Source of the DNA: Odoribacter sp.
GTDB lineage: Bacteria; Bacteroidota; Bacteroidia; Bacteroidales; Prolixibacteraceae
Reading direction: 5' to 3'
Assembly (NCBI GenBank): GCA_013824715.1
Contig: PNOH01000021.1
Coordinates: forward strand, 1 to 64,000
DNA length: 64,000 nucleotides
Within the stretch, counting starts at the first letter, position 1, and each line of letters opens with the position of its first letter. The notes below the pieces were generated by a model that made no database searches, was not told the origin of the DNA, and saw only the letters and a program-made list of their open reading frames with translations. The position numbers and the translations under genes were made by a program. Shown piece after piece: positions 9,778 to 18,083 of this stretch.

Positions 9778-11226
9778 ATGAATCAAATTAAGCTTTTTCG
9801 GAAAATCATAATTGGAGTCATTTTTACCATCAATTCAGTTGTTGGAATTTCTCAGACTCCGATAATTTCAATTCAACAGAAAATCAATTCATGGCAAAGC
9901 TCATCAGGATTGGCCAATGCAGGAATTGGAATTTGCATCAGCGACCTCCGAACCGGTGAAGAATTAATCAAATCAGAACCTCAGCTCAGTTTGGTTCCGG
10001 CATCCATCATGAAAGTGGTGACAACAGCCACTGCTTTGGAAGTTTTTGGCCCTGATTATCGATTTTCAACTACCCTTTCCTATTCCGGAAAAATAAGCAA
10101 TGACACGTTGTTCGGCGATTTGCAAATCATTGGTGGCGGCGATCCGACCTTGGGCTCGGTATATTTTCCTGAAAGCCGTCAATTTCAGGAAGATTGGCTT
10201 AAAACTATTCAAAATTTGGGGGTCAAAGTTATCTCCGGAAACCTGGTTTTTGATGCTTCCATCTACGAAAAGCAGACAATCCCCGGAACATGGGTTTGGG
10301 ATGACATCGGGAATTATTATGGCGCCGGGGCTTCCGGTCTCAGCGTGTTTGATAACCTCTATGAAATCCACCTGAGTTCTGAAATTTCTGCCGATAAACC
10401 GACCAAAGTCATCAGTATCATTCCTGAAATCCCAAATCTTGAATTGCAGAATGAAGTTCTGTCATCCGATCTGAACAGCGATCAGGCATATGTTTTCGGG
10501 AGCCCAATGGATAGCAGGCGGATTATCCGTGGTACCATTCCGAAAAACAAAGCTGACTTCATAATTAAAGCCTCTGTGCCTGATCCTGCGGCGCTTCTGG
10601 CCAGCGAGTTCAGGAAGAAGCTTTCTGAAAATGATATTTTGATTTCCGGAGAAAACCGGTTTGAAAAGTCCCAATCAGGAAATATTTTGCTTGTAAATCA
10701 ATCTCCAACTCTGCGCGACATCATCCGGGTAACCAATCACGAAAGTGTGAACCTTTTTGCCGAACATTTTCTCAAACACCTGGCCTTTCAAAAATCTGGT
10801 CTGGGAGCAACCAAAGAAGGATGCAAATTTGTGGTTCAGTTCTGGAAGGAAAAAGGATTGGATCTAACCGGTTTTTTCATGAACGATGGCAGTGGTTTGT
10901 CGCGGTTCAATGCCGTTACTGCGAGCCAGATGGTTTCTATCCTGAATTACATGAAAAACAAAAGCGCCTATTCTGCTGATTTCCTTCAATCGCTGGCCAC
11001 AGCAGGCAACGGAACATTGACGGTTTTCAGTAAGGAAGTCTTTCCAAATGATTGCCTCCACGCCAAAAGCGGCTCCATGACCCGCGTGCGCTGCTATTCC
11101 GGTTACCTGAATACCATCTCCGGACGGCAACTTTCGTTCGCGGTGATGCTGAACAATTTTTCGTGCAGCCAGGCTGAAGCAATTAAAAAGATTGAAGAAT
11201 TGTTAGTCGAATTGAAGAAATTATAG
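9778..11226 (+). CDS. dacB: D-alanyl-D-alanine carboxypeptidase/endopeptidase, PBP4 (DacB) type
   Basis: A 482-residue class C penicillin-binding protein (peptidase family S13). I use the ATG at 9778, which directly precedes a signal peptide (KLFRKIIIGVIFTINSVVGIS); an in-frame GTG at 9727 only adds an unlikely N-terminal tail. The active-site motifs are present in order: SxxK as SIMK (about residue 75), SxN as SVN (in NHESVNLFAEH), and KTG as KSG (in HAKSGSMTR). The enzyme trims or cleaves peptide crosslinks of peptidoglycan in the periplasm. It is convergent with ilvC; its TAG stop is embedded in the left arm of a long inverted repeat. Confidence 0.92.
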   Translation: MNQIKLFRKIIIGVIFTINSVVGISQTPIISIQQKINSWQSSSGLANAGIGICISDLRTGEELIKSEPQLSLVPASIMKVVTTATALEVFGPDYRFSTTLSYSGKISNDTLFGDLQIIGGGDPTLGSVYFPESRQFQEDWLKTIQNLGVKVISGNLVFDASIYEKQTIPGTWVWDDIGNYYGAGASGLSVFDNLYEIHLSSEISADKPTKVISIIPEIPNLELQNEVLSSDLNSDQAYVFGSPMDSRRIIRGTIPKNKADFIIKASVPDPAALLASEFRKKLSENDILISGENRFEKSQSGNILLVNQSPTLRDIIRVTNHESVNLFAEHFLKHLAFQKSGLGATKEGCKFVVQFWKEKGLDLTGFFMNDGSGLSRFNAVTASQMVSILNYMKNKSAYSADFLQSLATAGNGTLTVFSKEVFPNDCLHAKSGSMTRVRCYSGYLNTISGRQLSFAVMLNNFSCSQAEAIKKIEELLVELKKL

Positions 11227-11307
11227 AACCACATAGACACATAGAACACAATAGGTAAAAATTTTAAAACTTAAAATTCTATGTGAACTATGTGTCTATG
11301 TGGTTCT
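11225..11307. repeat. CACATAG inverted repeat / bidirectional hairpin, copy 1
   Basis: Arms AGAACCACATAGACACATAG (11225-11244) and its perfect 20-bp reverse complement (11288-11307) flank an AT-rich centre. The left arm overlaps the dacB stop codon. A second copy of the same family is at 26508-26572. It sits between convergent genes and may act as a terminator. Confidence 0.8.
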
Positions 11308-11364
11308 GTACAAATAAAAAAGTCCCGCTTTTCGACGAGGCTTTTCCAATCAATTTATTTCAGT

Positions 11365-12840
11365 TTAAATAATCGCTTCCATCGCTTCCATGGCTTCGCG
11401 CAACTCTTCGCCAACCAGCTCAACTTCGTGGTAACGGATTTGCTCGTTAATCTTGATCATCTCTACATTATCAACATGGTTGTCAATTCCTTCGTTGAAG
11501 TTTTTGCCGATCACGTTGGTATCAATTTTCGACATAAAATTAGCCAACAATGGTTTGCAGGCATGATCAAACAAATAACAACCATACTCGGCAGTATCAG
11601 AAATTACCCGGTTCATTTCAAATAGTTTTTTACGCGCAATGGTGTTGGCAATCAACGGGGTTTCGTGCAATGACTCGTAATAAGCCGATTCAGCTTTAAT
11701 ACCGGTTTCGGTCATTACTTCAAATGCCAGTTCAACACCTGCTTTCACAAAAGCGACCATCAAAGTCCCATTGTCAAAGTATTCCTGTTCGGTAATTTTC
11801 ATGTCGCCGGCAGGCGTTTTTTCGAATGCAGTTTCGCCGGTTGCGGCTCTCCATGCCAGCAAGTCTTTATCGCCCGCTTTCCAGTCTTCCATCATGGTTG
11901 ACGAGAATGAACCTGACATGATGTTGTCCATGTGCTTTTCGAACAATGGGCGCATGATCACTTTCAGTTCGCCGGCCAGTTTGAATGCTTCAATTTTGGC
12001 AGGGTTTGAAAGGCGGTCCATCATATTGGTGATTCCACCTAATTTCAAAGCTTCGGTAGTCACTTCCCAGCCGTATTGAATTAATTTTGAAGCGTAACCC
12101 GGGTCAATACCTTTTTCAACCATTTTATTGAACATCAGGATTGAGCCTGTTTGCAACACTCCGCAAAGAATGGTCTGTTCACCCATCAGGTCTGATTTTA
12201 CTTCTGCAACAAAAGAGGAATGCAATACACCGGCTTTGTGACCGCCAGTCCCCGCGCAATAGGCTTTGGCAATTTCCAGTCCGTCACCATTCGGGTCATT
12301 TTCGCGATGAACAGCAATCAGTGTCGGTACACCGAATCCGCGTACAAACTCGGCCCGCAATTCGGAAGCTGGTGATTTCGGGGCAACCATAATCACGGTA
12401 ATATCTTTCCTGATTTGGATTCCTTCTTCAACAATATTGAAACCATGAGAATACGAAAGGCAAGCGCCTTTTTTCATAAGCGGCATTGCTGAATTCACCA
12501 CCGGAGTGTGGTATTTATCCGGAGTCAGGTTCAAAACCAGGTCGGCAGTGGGGATGAGTTCCTGAAATGTACCGACTTTGAATTTGTTTTCAGTTGCATT
12601 CACATAGGAGATATGTTTTTCTGATATTTCAATTTCGCGCAAGGCATACGAAATATCCAGACCGCTGTCGCGCATGTTCAGGCCTTGAGCCAAACCCTGC
12701 GCGCCACAGCCCAAAACCACGATTTTTTTACCAATAAGCTTTTTTACTCCGTCGGCGAATTCCGACTGGTCCATAAAATCGCATTTGCCTAATTGTTCTA
12801 GTTGAACACGCAAAGGGATTGAATTAAAATAATTTGCCAT
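11365..12840 (-). CDS. ilvC: Ketol-acid reductoisomerase, class II (long form)
   Basis: Second step of valine/isoleucine synthesis: NADPH-dependent alkyl migration and reduction of acetolactate or acetohydroxybutyrate. The protein has 491 residues, the length of the enterobacterial/plant long form with a duplicated knotted C-terminal domain. The Rossmann motif GCGAQG is at residues 44-49, followed by the NADPH-type RDSGL; the acidic/Mg region ([41 protein letters not shown]) is intact. It is separated from ilvDBN, its usual partners, by about 7 kb carrying AraC regulators and a corrinoid methyltransfer cluster. No leader peptide is visible upstream. Confidence 0.97.
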   Translation of the reverse strand: MANYFNSIPLRVQLEQLGKCDFMDQSEFADGVKKLIGKKIVVLGCGAQGLAQGLNMRDSGLDISYALREIEISEKHISYVNATENKFKVGTFQELIPTADLVLNLTPDKYHTPVVNSAMPLMKKGACLSYSHGFNIVEEGIQIRKDITVIMVAPKSPASELRAEFVRGFGVPTLIAVHRENDPNGDGLEIAKAYCAGTGGHKAGVLHSSFVAEVKSDLMGEQTILCGVLQTGSILMFNKMVEKGIDPGYASKLIQYGWEVTTEALKLGGITNMMDRLSNPAKIEAFKLAGELKVIMRPLFEKHMDNIMSGSFSSTMMEDWKAGDKDLLAWRAATGETAFEKTPAGDMKITEQEYFDNGTLMVAFVKAGVELAFEVMTETGIKAESAYYESLHETPLIANTIARKKLFEMNRVISDTAEYGCYLFDHACKPLLANFMSKIDTNVIGKNFNEGIDNHVDNVEMIKINEQIRYHEVELVGEELREAMEAMEAII

Positions 12841-13036
12841 TTTTTATGATTTTAGTGTGATTAAAAAATTCTTTTCAGATGATACAAAGCAATAGAATAT
12901 TCATTAAAAAGCAGTGTAAAAAAACAACTATTTTAGGTATTATTCATGGATTGGTATTTATATAAGCTGTCATGACCAAAAATAATCATTAACATCCAGC
13001 GAGTTAACCAAGGTTGCTGTTTGGCATTTTTACTGG

Positions 13037-13924
13037 TTAATAAAAACTTTCGGTTCGGTACTGAAGCGGGGTTTGCCCGGTTTCGCGCTTAAAAAATTTC
13101 GTGAAATACGACTGGTCATCGAAGTTTAACTGACTGGCAATTTCGGAGACACTCAGGTTGGTATGAACCAGCAGCCGTTTGATCTCAAGCAACTGCTTGG
13201 CTTTAATAATTTGGGAGGAAGTTTTGCCAGTCAGTTGTTTTACGGTTTGCGTTAAATGGTTGGAAGTGATGCCGATCATTCCGGCATAGTCGTTCAATAA
13301 CAGATTCTTCTGGTGATTTTTTTCCAACAGGTGAAAAAACCGCTTGACCAGAATTTGCCCCTTCCCTTTATTCAACAGATTTTTATTCACCGGATAACGG
13401 GCAGCACAGGTAGTCAGGATCAGATCGAGGATGGAGCGAAGCATTTCAGGAATGAAATCACCGGTTTGACTGATTTCAGCAATACTTTGCCTGAACAAAG
13501 TTTCCAGGAAACGGATATCATTTTCATTTTCGAGCAACAAGGGTGGATTATCCTGATGCAGGGTGTAGAAGTACGGAAATTCAATCAGGCTGTTCTGATT
13601 GCTCCGGTTGAGCAGGTAAAAATCGGCAGTGAAGATAAAAATGTAGCCTTCGATGTCGTTCGAAAGTTCGAGTTTGTGCGCCTGTCCGGGCGACATAAAA
13701 AACACACAAGGCGGTTTGATTTCGTATTTATTGCTGTCAATCACATGGAAGCCAGAGCCTTTGAGCAGGAAAAGAACTTCAAAGAAGTCGTGCCGGTGGG
13801 GGTATTTTACGCTGAAATGCCGGTTGGCATCGAACACTTCCACCTGAAATTGTTGACTTTTCCGTTCAGGAGAACTGAAATCGGGCAGGCTGTAAACAGG
13901 GATTTGTTCGGAGGGGAGCTTCAT
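13037..13924 (-). CDS. AraC family transcriptional regulator (cupin + HTH)
   Basis: A 295-residue regulator. The N-terminal cupin part (about 30-130) shows the FSVKYPHRHDFFEVLFLLKGSG motif, which binds small effectors in this family. The C-terminal double helix-turn-helix spans about 200-295 (AGMIGITSNHLTQTVKQ and VSEIASQLNFDDQSYFTKFFKR). It lies upstream of ilvC on the same strand (196-bp gap) but nothing shows that it controls ilvC. Target and ligand are unknown. Confidence 0.9.
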   Translation of the reverse strand: MKLPSEQIPVYSLPDFSSPERKSQQFQVEVFDANRHFSVKYPHRHDFFEVLFLLKGSGFHVIDSNKYEIKPPCVFFMSPGQAHKLELSNDIEGYIFIFTADFYLLNRSNQNSLIEFPYFYTLHQDNPPLLLENENDIRFLETLFRQSIAEISQTGDFIPEMLRSILDLILTTCAARYPVNKNLLNKGKGQILVKRFFHLLEKNHQKNLLLNDYAGMIGITSNHLTQTVKQLTGKTSSQIIKAKQLLEIKRLLVHTNLSVSEIASQLNFDDQSYFTKFFKRETGQTPLQYRTESFY

Positions 13925-14028
13925 GATATTACTTCTTGAAATGCTAAAGTACGGACAAAAAAAGAAAGGGAAAAAGGAAAGTGGAAAAAGGAAATTAGCT
14001 GGAAGCAGTTGGGTTCATAATTAGGTAT

Positions 14029-14061
14029 GAGGCCGTCCCAAATTTTGTTTTGAGACGGCCT
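14029..14061 (+). terminator. Orphan hairpin with T-tail
   Basis: Stem GAGGCCGTC (14029-14037) with GACGGCCTC (14053-14061), extended by CAAAA/TTTTG pairing, followed on the plus strand by CTTTTTCTTT. It has intrinsic-terminator form, yet no plus-strand gene lies upstream; the gene there (AraC) runs away on the minus strand. It may be a remnant of a lost gene or insertion sequence. Confidence 0.55.
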
Positions 14062-14168
14062 CTTTTTCTTTGCGACAATATTGCAAAATTTGTTTAGTGC
14101 ATTTAGAGACAAAACTTATTTTTTTGTGTTATAAGTTTCTGTAAAAATATAATGAGGAAATAAAATTG

Positions 14169-14176
14169 TAAATTTG
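14169..14176 (+). promoter_or_regulatory. Candidate promoter -7 box for the retropepsin module
   Basis: TAAATTTG matches the Bacteroidota -7 consensus TAnnTTTG exactly and ends 24 bp before the ATG at 14201. A -33 TTTG at standard spacing is not evident. Confidence 0.4.
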
Positions 14177-14200
14177 TACACGAATTCAAACTCGATCCAG

Positions 14201-14458
14201 ATGGAACATCTACTTAATATTGAAGAAATTAAGATCCTTTTTCCCAACGAATGGGTTTTACTTGGAAATCCTGTTATGGATGAAAGTAAGATTGATGTTT
14301 TAGCAGGTATTCCTTTGTTTCATAGCAAAGACAAAAAAGAAGTTTGTTACATAGGCAGGGACAAAACACCAAATTTCGACAAAATCACATTGATTTATAC
14401 AGGGTCATTCCGCCCGATAAGAAAAATTACCGGCATTTTTAATCGGGTTTCAAAATGA
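14201..14458 (+). CDS. Small hypothetical protein paired with a retropepsin-like protein
   Basis: An 85-residue soluble protein beginning MEHLLNIEEIKILFPNEW. I place the start at the ATG 14201; upstream extension would need a TTG. No domain is recognised with certainty. It overlaps the next gene by the ATGA arrangement (stop 14456-14458, start 14455), which indicates translational coupling, and both genes probably use the -7 box at 14169. The motif order (IPLFHSKDKKEVCYIGRDK) does not suggest an enzyme. A partner or substrate role for the downstream aspartyl protease-like protein is inferred only from coupling. Confidence 0.65.
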   Translation: MEHLLNIEEIKILFPNEWVLLGNPVMDESKIDVLAGIPLFHSKDKKEVCYIGRDKTPNFDKITLIYTGSFRPIRKITGIFNRVSK

Positions 14459-14844
14459 CCTCAAATTTCAAAAGAGAACCCGAAAGTGGACTGATTTTGG
14501 TGAACATCGAAATTGACAACAAGTATGAGCTAAAGATGATATTAGACACTGGAGCAACTAATACAACCATTGACAGTAATGCACTATACTTGCTCGGACA
14601 CGACCTGAAAGATAACATCGGAACGGTTGAAATAGAGACTGCTAACGGCATTATTGAAACAGAAGTTTTTGAAATAGACACTTTTTCATCGCTTGGTTTG
14701 ACAAAAAAGAAATTTCAAATACAGGTTTATGATTTTCTGGCTCACGGAATTTTCTCGGAATACAACGGACTTCTTGGACTTGATTTTTTTGAAGGCACTA
14801 AATTTTGCATTGACACCAGGGAAAACAAAATTACGTTGTCCTGA
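14455..14844 (+). CDS. Retropepsin-like aspartyl protease domain protein
   Basis: A 129-residue protein formed almost entirely by one retroviral-type aspartyl protease fold. The catalytic motif is MILDTGATNTTID (about residues 27-39), and the second conserved hydrophobic-glycine segment is GLLGLDFFEGTKF near the C-terminus, as in single-domain retropepsins. Such enzymes act as homodimers, each subunit giving one Asp. No signal peptide or membrane segment is visible, so a cytoplasmic location is expected. It is coupled to the small gene upstream. Substrate unknown. Confidence 0.82.
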   Translation: MTSNFKREPESGLILVNIEIDNKYELKMILDTGATNTTIDSNALYLLGHDLKDNIGTVEIETANGIIETEVFEIDTFSSLGLTKKKFQIQVYDFLAHGIFSEYNGLLGLDFFEGTKFCIDTRENKITLS

Positions 14845-14877
14845 GTTTCCTTCTCCTTCAATCTGCTTCAATTTGGT

Positions 14878-15747
14878 TCATCTCAACCTTATAAACTTCC
14901 TTCGGTATTCGGATGGAGTCACTCCTGTTGATTTTTTAAACTGCTTGTTGAAATGGCTCAGGTTGTTAAAGCCACTGTCGAGGCAAACGTCCATAATACT
15001 CAGGTTGTTATCCATCAGTAATTTACAGGCAAATTCAGTTTTTATTTGGTTCAGGTATTCAAAAATGGTCATTCCCATGTTCATTTTAAAAAACCGGCAC
15101 AGCGAACCTTCAGCCATACTGACCAATGTTGCCAACCGCTTTAAATCCACCTCTTCGCGGTAATTCTTCATCAGGTATTCATGAATGGCAGCAAGCCGTT
15201 TATTTCCGGTGGTAAATTGCATGTTGATATATTCTTTGCTTGCCAGTTGAATATTGGTTTCACTTTTCCCGATAGTGTCCATCATTCTGAAAAAATTCAA
15301 CATGCGCTCAAAGCCTTTCAGATAGGGTAGTTGTAGCATGATCTCACTTACCTGGTTGAGTGTTTGGCCAACAATCTGGATTCCTCTTTCCGATAATGCC
15401 AGCGCTTTGGCAACATGCCTGAATTCGGGAAGGGCCAATAATTGTGGCACCAATATGTCGGACGAAAACTGAAGAAATACCATTTCCAGTGTTCGCCTCG
15501 TTGGAGCAGGCGTTTCTTTATCAGCGATCCAAACGTGCGGAAGGTTCCGACCGATAAAGACCAGGTCGCCCGGTTGAAATTCTTCAATCGAATCGGCCAC
15601 AATCCGCTTTCCTGAACCTTCGGTTATGAAGCTGATCTCAAAATTATTGTGGTAATGCCAGGAGCTTTTTTCAAGGTTATCCTGAAAAATTCCAATGAAA
15701 AAGGATTCATCTTCTTTAACTATGATTTTCTCGAGAAAAGCTGCCAT
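14878..15747 (-). CDS. AraC family regulator divergent from the corrinoid methyltransfer genes
   Basis: A 289-residue regulator. The start at ATG 15747 (MAAFLEKIIV) is preferred over a TTG at 15855 that would run through the divergent promoter region. The N-terminal cupin-like sensor has the WHYHNNFEISFITEGSG and PGDLVFIGRNLPHVW motifs; the C-terminal AraC HTH pair covers about 185-289 (LATLVSMAEGSLCRFFKMNMG and IMDVCLDSGFNNLSHFNKQFKK). It is transcribed away from mtaC across a 126-bp spacer, the usual arrangement for a local regulator, so control of the methyltransfer cluster is a reasonable inference. Confidence 0.9.
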   Translation of the reverse strand: MAAFLEKIIVKEDESFFIGIFQDNLEKSSWHYHNNFEISFITEGSGKRIVADSIEEFQPGDLVFIGRNLPHVWIADKETPAPTRRTLEMVFLQFSSDILVPQLLALPEFRHVAKALALSERGIQIVGQTLNQVSEIMLQLPYLKGFERMLNFFRMMDTIGKSETNIQLASKEYINMQFTTGNKRLAAIHEYLMKNYREEVDLKRLATLVSMAEGSLCRFFKMNMGMTIFEYLNQIKTEFACKLLMDNNLSIMDVCLDSGFNNLSHFNKQFKKSTGVTPSEYRRKFIRLR

Positions 15748-15837
15748 GATGGTAGATATTGAACCAAATACAGAATAAGTGTGAATATCGCATCGAAAAT
15801 AGTAAAAATAGGTGTAGATTTGGGTTCCATCAGTCTC

Positions 15838-15845
15838 TATTTTTG
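15838..15845 (+). promoter_or_regulatory. Candidate promoter -7 box for mtaC
   Basis: TATTTTTG is an exact TAnnTTTG match, 28 bp before the mtaC ATG. A TTTG at 15819-15822 gives a 15-nt spacer, shorter than the usual 19, which may fit an activator-dependent promoter. Confidence 0.4.
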
Positions 15846-15873
15846 TTTTAACCAATTTTAAATCAAACCCAAT

Positions 15874-16542
15874 ATGGAAGAATTACTTGAAAAATTGCTC
15901 GAAGCAGTTGAATTTGGAAAAGTGGATCAGAAATCACCTTATCCACCTCAGTTAAAAGGTCAGGATGGCTCGCACGAAATCACAATCAGCGCTATCGAAA
16001 CAGGCATCAGCCCACAAAGAATACTTGAAGAAGCATTAATACCTGCAATGGCAAGGGTAGGTAAAAAGTTTTCGGAGAATAAGATTTTCGTTCCCCAAAT
16101 GCTTATGTCTGCCCGCGCAATGGGAGCTTCCATGTTGCAGTTGAAACCGTTTTTCACTTCAGGAGACATCAAAACAAAAGGGACTTTCATTATTGGAACA
16201 GTAAAAGGCGATTTGCACGACATCGGTAAAAATCTGGTAGCCATGATGGTCGAGGGTGGCGGCTGGTCAATTGTTGATTTGGGCGTGGATGTTGGTTCGG
16301 ACCGTTTTATCGAAGCGCTCAGGAACAATCCCGGCGCCATTGTCGGCATCTCTGCTTTATTGACTACCACGATGGTTAACATGGGCGAAATTGTAAGCAG
16401 CATCAAAGAAGAAGTTCCTGATACAAAAATTCTCATTGGCGGGGCTCCGGTGAATGACGATTTTTGCCAAAAGATTGGGGCTGATTTCTATGCGCCCGAC
16501 CCTCAGGGCGCGGTTGAATATCTGAATAAAATGGCTTCATGA
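15874..16542 (+). CDS. mtaC: Corrinoid protein of a methanol-type methyltransferase system (MtaC-like)
   Basis: A 222-residue cobalamin carrier. Residues about 1-90 form the helical cap domain (B12-binding 2 type), and about 100-215 the Rossmann-like B12-binding domain. The base-off cobalt ligand motif DxHxxG is present as DLHDIG with His115, followed by the downstream SALLTTT and GGAPV segments that line the nucleotide tail. The protein carries the methyl group between substrate-specific methyltransferase (MtaB, next gene) and a second methyltransferase. It overlaps mtaB by ATGA (16539-16542). The corrinoid-carrier role is firm; calling it methanol-specific rests on the MtaB partner. Confidence 0.9.
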   Translation: MEELLEKLLEAVEFGKVDQKSPYPPQLKGQDGSHEITISAIETGISPQRILEEALIPAMARVGKKFSENKIFVPQMLMSARAMGASMLQLKPFFTSGDIKTKGTFIIGTVKGDLHDIGKNLVAMMVEGGGWSIVDLGVDVGSDRFIEALRNNPGAIVGISALLTTTMVNMGEIVSSIKEEVPDTKILIGGAPVNDDFCQKIGADFYAPDPQGAVEYLNKMAS

Positions 16543-17915
16543 GGTATAAAAGTTTAATCATCAATAACCCTGAAGACCTGATGTTCGGGATTGCCCCTTA
16601 CCCGGTAAAAACACGTAGGGGACTTGAAATTGGTGGCGGGCAGGTTTATGCTGAACTGAATTTCACGCTACCGGTCATGAGCATCAACAAAAACACCCTG
16701 GACCGTGTTTACGAACATTACCGCGAAATTGCCGAAGGGGCGCTGGAACGGGCGGTACACCTGAATTCAAAAGGGGTAGTCCTCGAATTCGAAACTCTTC
16801 TGGAAATGACTAAAACTCCATCCATAGGAGTCGAGATTGTCAAAATCATGAACGAAATTTGTGAAAATTATTACCAAAAATTCGGGCTTGCTTCCGAAAT
16901 ACGCTTAACCCCAAACGACTTGCGCGAATTTGAACGGCCTGCCAAACAGCGAACTTCCGGTTACCTTGAACCCATGATGGAACTTTTTGAAAAGGGAATG
17001 ATTGCCGGCGGGGACTTACTTTCCATCGAAAGCACAGGCGGAAAAGAAGTTTCGGATGATGCCCTGATGAACTGCGACATCAAAACTATTGTGTTTGCCC
17101 TGGCTGTTCTGGGGGTTAGAGATATGCGTTTCCTTTGGAAAAAAATTGTCTCAGCAGCGAATAATCATGGCAAAATAGCGGCAGGGGATTCGGCTTGTGG
17201 ATTTGGCAATACAGCCATGGTTTTGGCTGAAAAAAAATACATTCCGAAAGTTTTTGCTGCCCTGGTCCGGGTTATTTCGGTTGTTCGTTCAATCGTGGCG
17301 ATTGAAGAAGGCGCGGTTGGTCCTGACAAAGATTGTGCATACGAAGGTCCATTCCTGAAAGCCATTACCGGTATCCCCATCTCGATGGAAGGCAAAACCT
17401 CTGCCTGTGCCCATTTGAGCCCGATTGGAAATATTGCCTCCGCTTGTTGCGATTTGTGGAGCAACGAATCGGTTCAAAACATTAAACTGTTATCAGGAAT
17501 GGCCCCAACCGCCTACATGGAACAGTTGGAATACGATGCCCGCCTGATGAACGAAGCCCTGCGTGCCGGAAAACTGCACCGCAATGTTTTGCAGCAATTA
17601 CTTGTCGCATCCGATGTTTTTACCGATCCACAGGCTTTAATTCTTTCACCCAAAAACGTGATCCGGATTTCCAAAGAACTGGTAAAAGGCGATTCGTATG
17701 TAGCCAATGCCAGAAATGGGGCGCTGGTTGCAATTGATATCATCGAAGAGGCGCTGGCTTCAGGCAAAATGAAACTTTCGGAAATGGAAACCAATTACCT
17801 GCCAATCCTTCGCGACGATCTGGAAAGCATTCCGGATAACGAAAGTGATTTCGTGGAGATGATGCTTCCACTTATTGATCCGGGTAAGTTTATTCTGGCC
17901 GAATACGGATTATAA
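16539..17915 (+). CDS. mtaB: Methanol:corrinoid methyltransferase MtaB-like protein
   Basis: A 458-residue protein of the MtaB family, close to the archaeal length of about 460. Residues at the positions of the zinc ligands known from Methanosarcina barkeri MtaB (Glu164, Cys220, Cys269) are seen as Glu164 (SIESTGGKE), Cys220 (GDSACGFGNT) and Cys266 (GPDKDCAYEGP), so the zinc site looks intact. The enzyme binds methanol or a related methyl donor and methylates the Co(I) corrinoid of MtaC. It is translationally coupled to mtaC and followed by the RACE reactivase after a repeat-containing 168-bp gap. Substrate could be methanol or another simple methoxylated compound; related demethylases with the same fold exist. 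Cytoplasmic. Confidence 0.88.
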   Translation: MRYKSLIINNPEDLMFGIAPYPVKTRRGLEIGGGQVYAELNFTLPVMSINKNTLDRVYEHYREIAEGALERAVHLNSKGVVLEFETLLEMTKTPSIGVEIVKIMNEICENYYQKFGLASEIRLTPNDLREFERPAKQRTSGYLEPMMELFEKGMIAGGDLLSIESTGGKEVSDDALMNCDIKTIVFALAVLGVRDMRFLWKKIVSAANNHGKIAAGDSACGFGNTAMVLAEKKYIPKVFAALVRVISVVRSIVAIEEGAVGPDKDCAYEGPFLKAITGIPISMEGKTSACAHLSPIGNIASACCDLWSNESVQNIKLLSGMAPTAYMEQLEYDARLMNEALRAGKLHRNVLQQLLVASDVFTDPQALILSPKNVIRISKELVKGDSYVANARNGALVAIDIIEEALASGKMKLSEMETNYLPILRDDLESIPDNESDFVEMMLPLIDPGKFILAEYGL

Positions 17916-18054
17916 GGAAGCCCCGCCCATCCGCCAGATGGCGGACTCCCCGCAGGGGAGGGCTTTCAAGTCCATTCTGAGTATTTTTGCTGAATTAAAA
18001 TAATATAACATTGTTCTTTTTCCCCTCCTTTGGAGGGGTTAGGGGAGGCTTCGG
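17916..18054. repeat. G/C-rich intergenic repeat element with three hairpins
   Basis: The spacer between mtaB and the RACE gene contains CCGCCAGATGGCGG (17931-17944), CTCCCC-GCA-GGGGAG (17946-17960) and CCCCTCC-TTT-GGAGGGG (18022-18038), with AGCCCCGCCC at one end and AGGGGAGGCTT at the other. Its base composition differs strongly from the neighbouring genes. The CCCCTCCTTTGGAGGGG-type sequence is a frequently repeated intergenic motif in Bacteroidota genomes. Confidence 0.65.
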
Positions 18055-18083
18055 TTTCTTTTGCACCTTGAAAATATCTTTGA

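Noticed and set aside
13313..13939. 208-codon plus-strand frame opposite the first AraC gene
   Set aside because: The AraC frame has a cupin and HTH that fit a known family; the opposite frame shows no motif.
15960..16436. 158-codon minus-strand frame opposite mtaC
   Set aside because: mtaC carries the DxHxxG motif and proper coupling to mtaB; the opposite frame is a shadow.
18075..18082. Perfect TAnnTTTG box (TATCTTTG) before the RACE gene
   Set aside because: It ends 1 bp before the ATG, so a start from it would fall within the coding region; not accepted as the RACE promoter.
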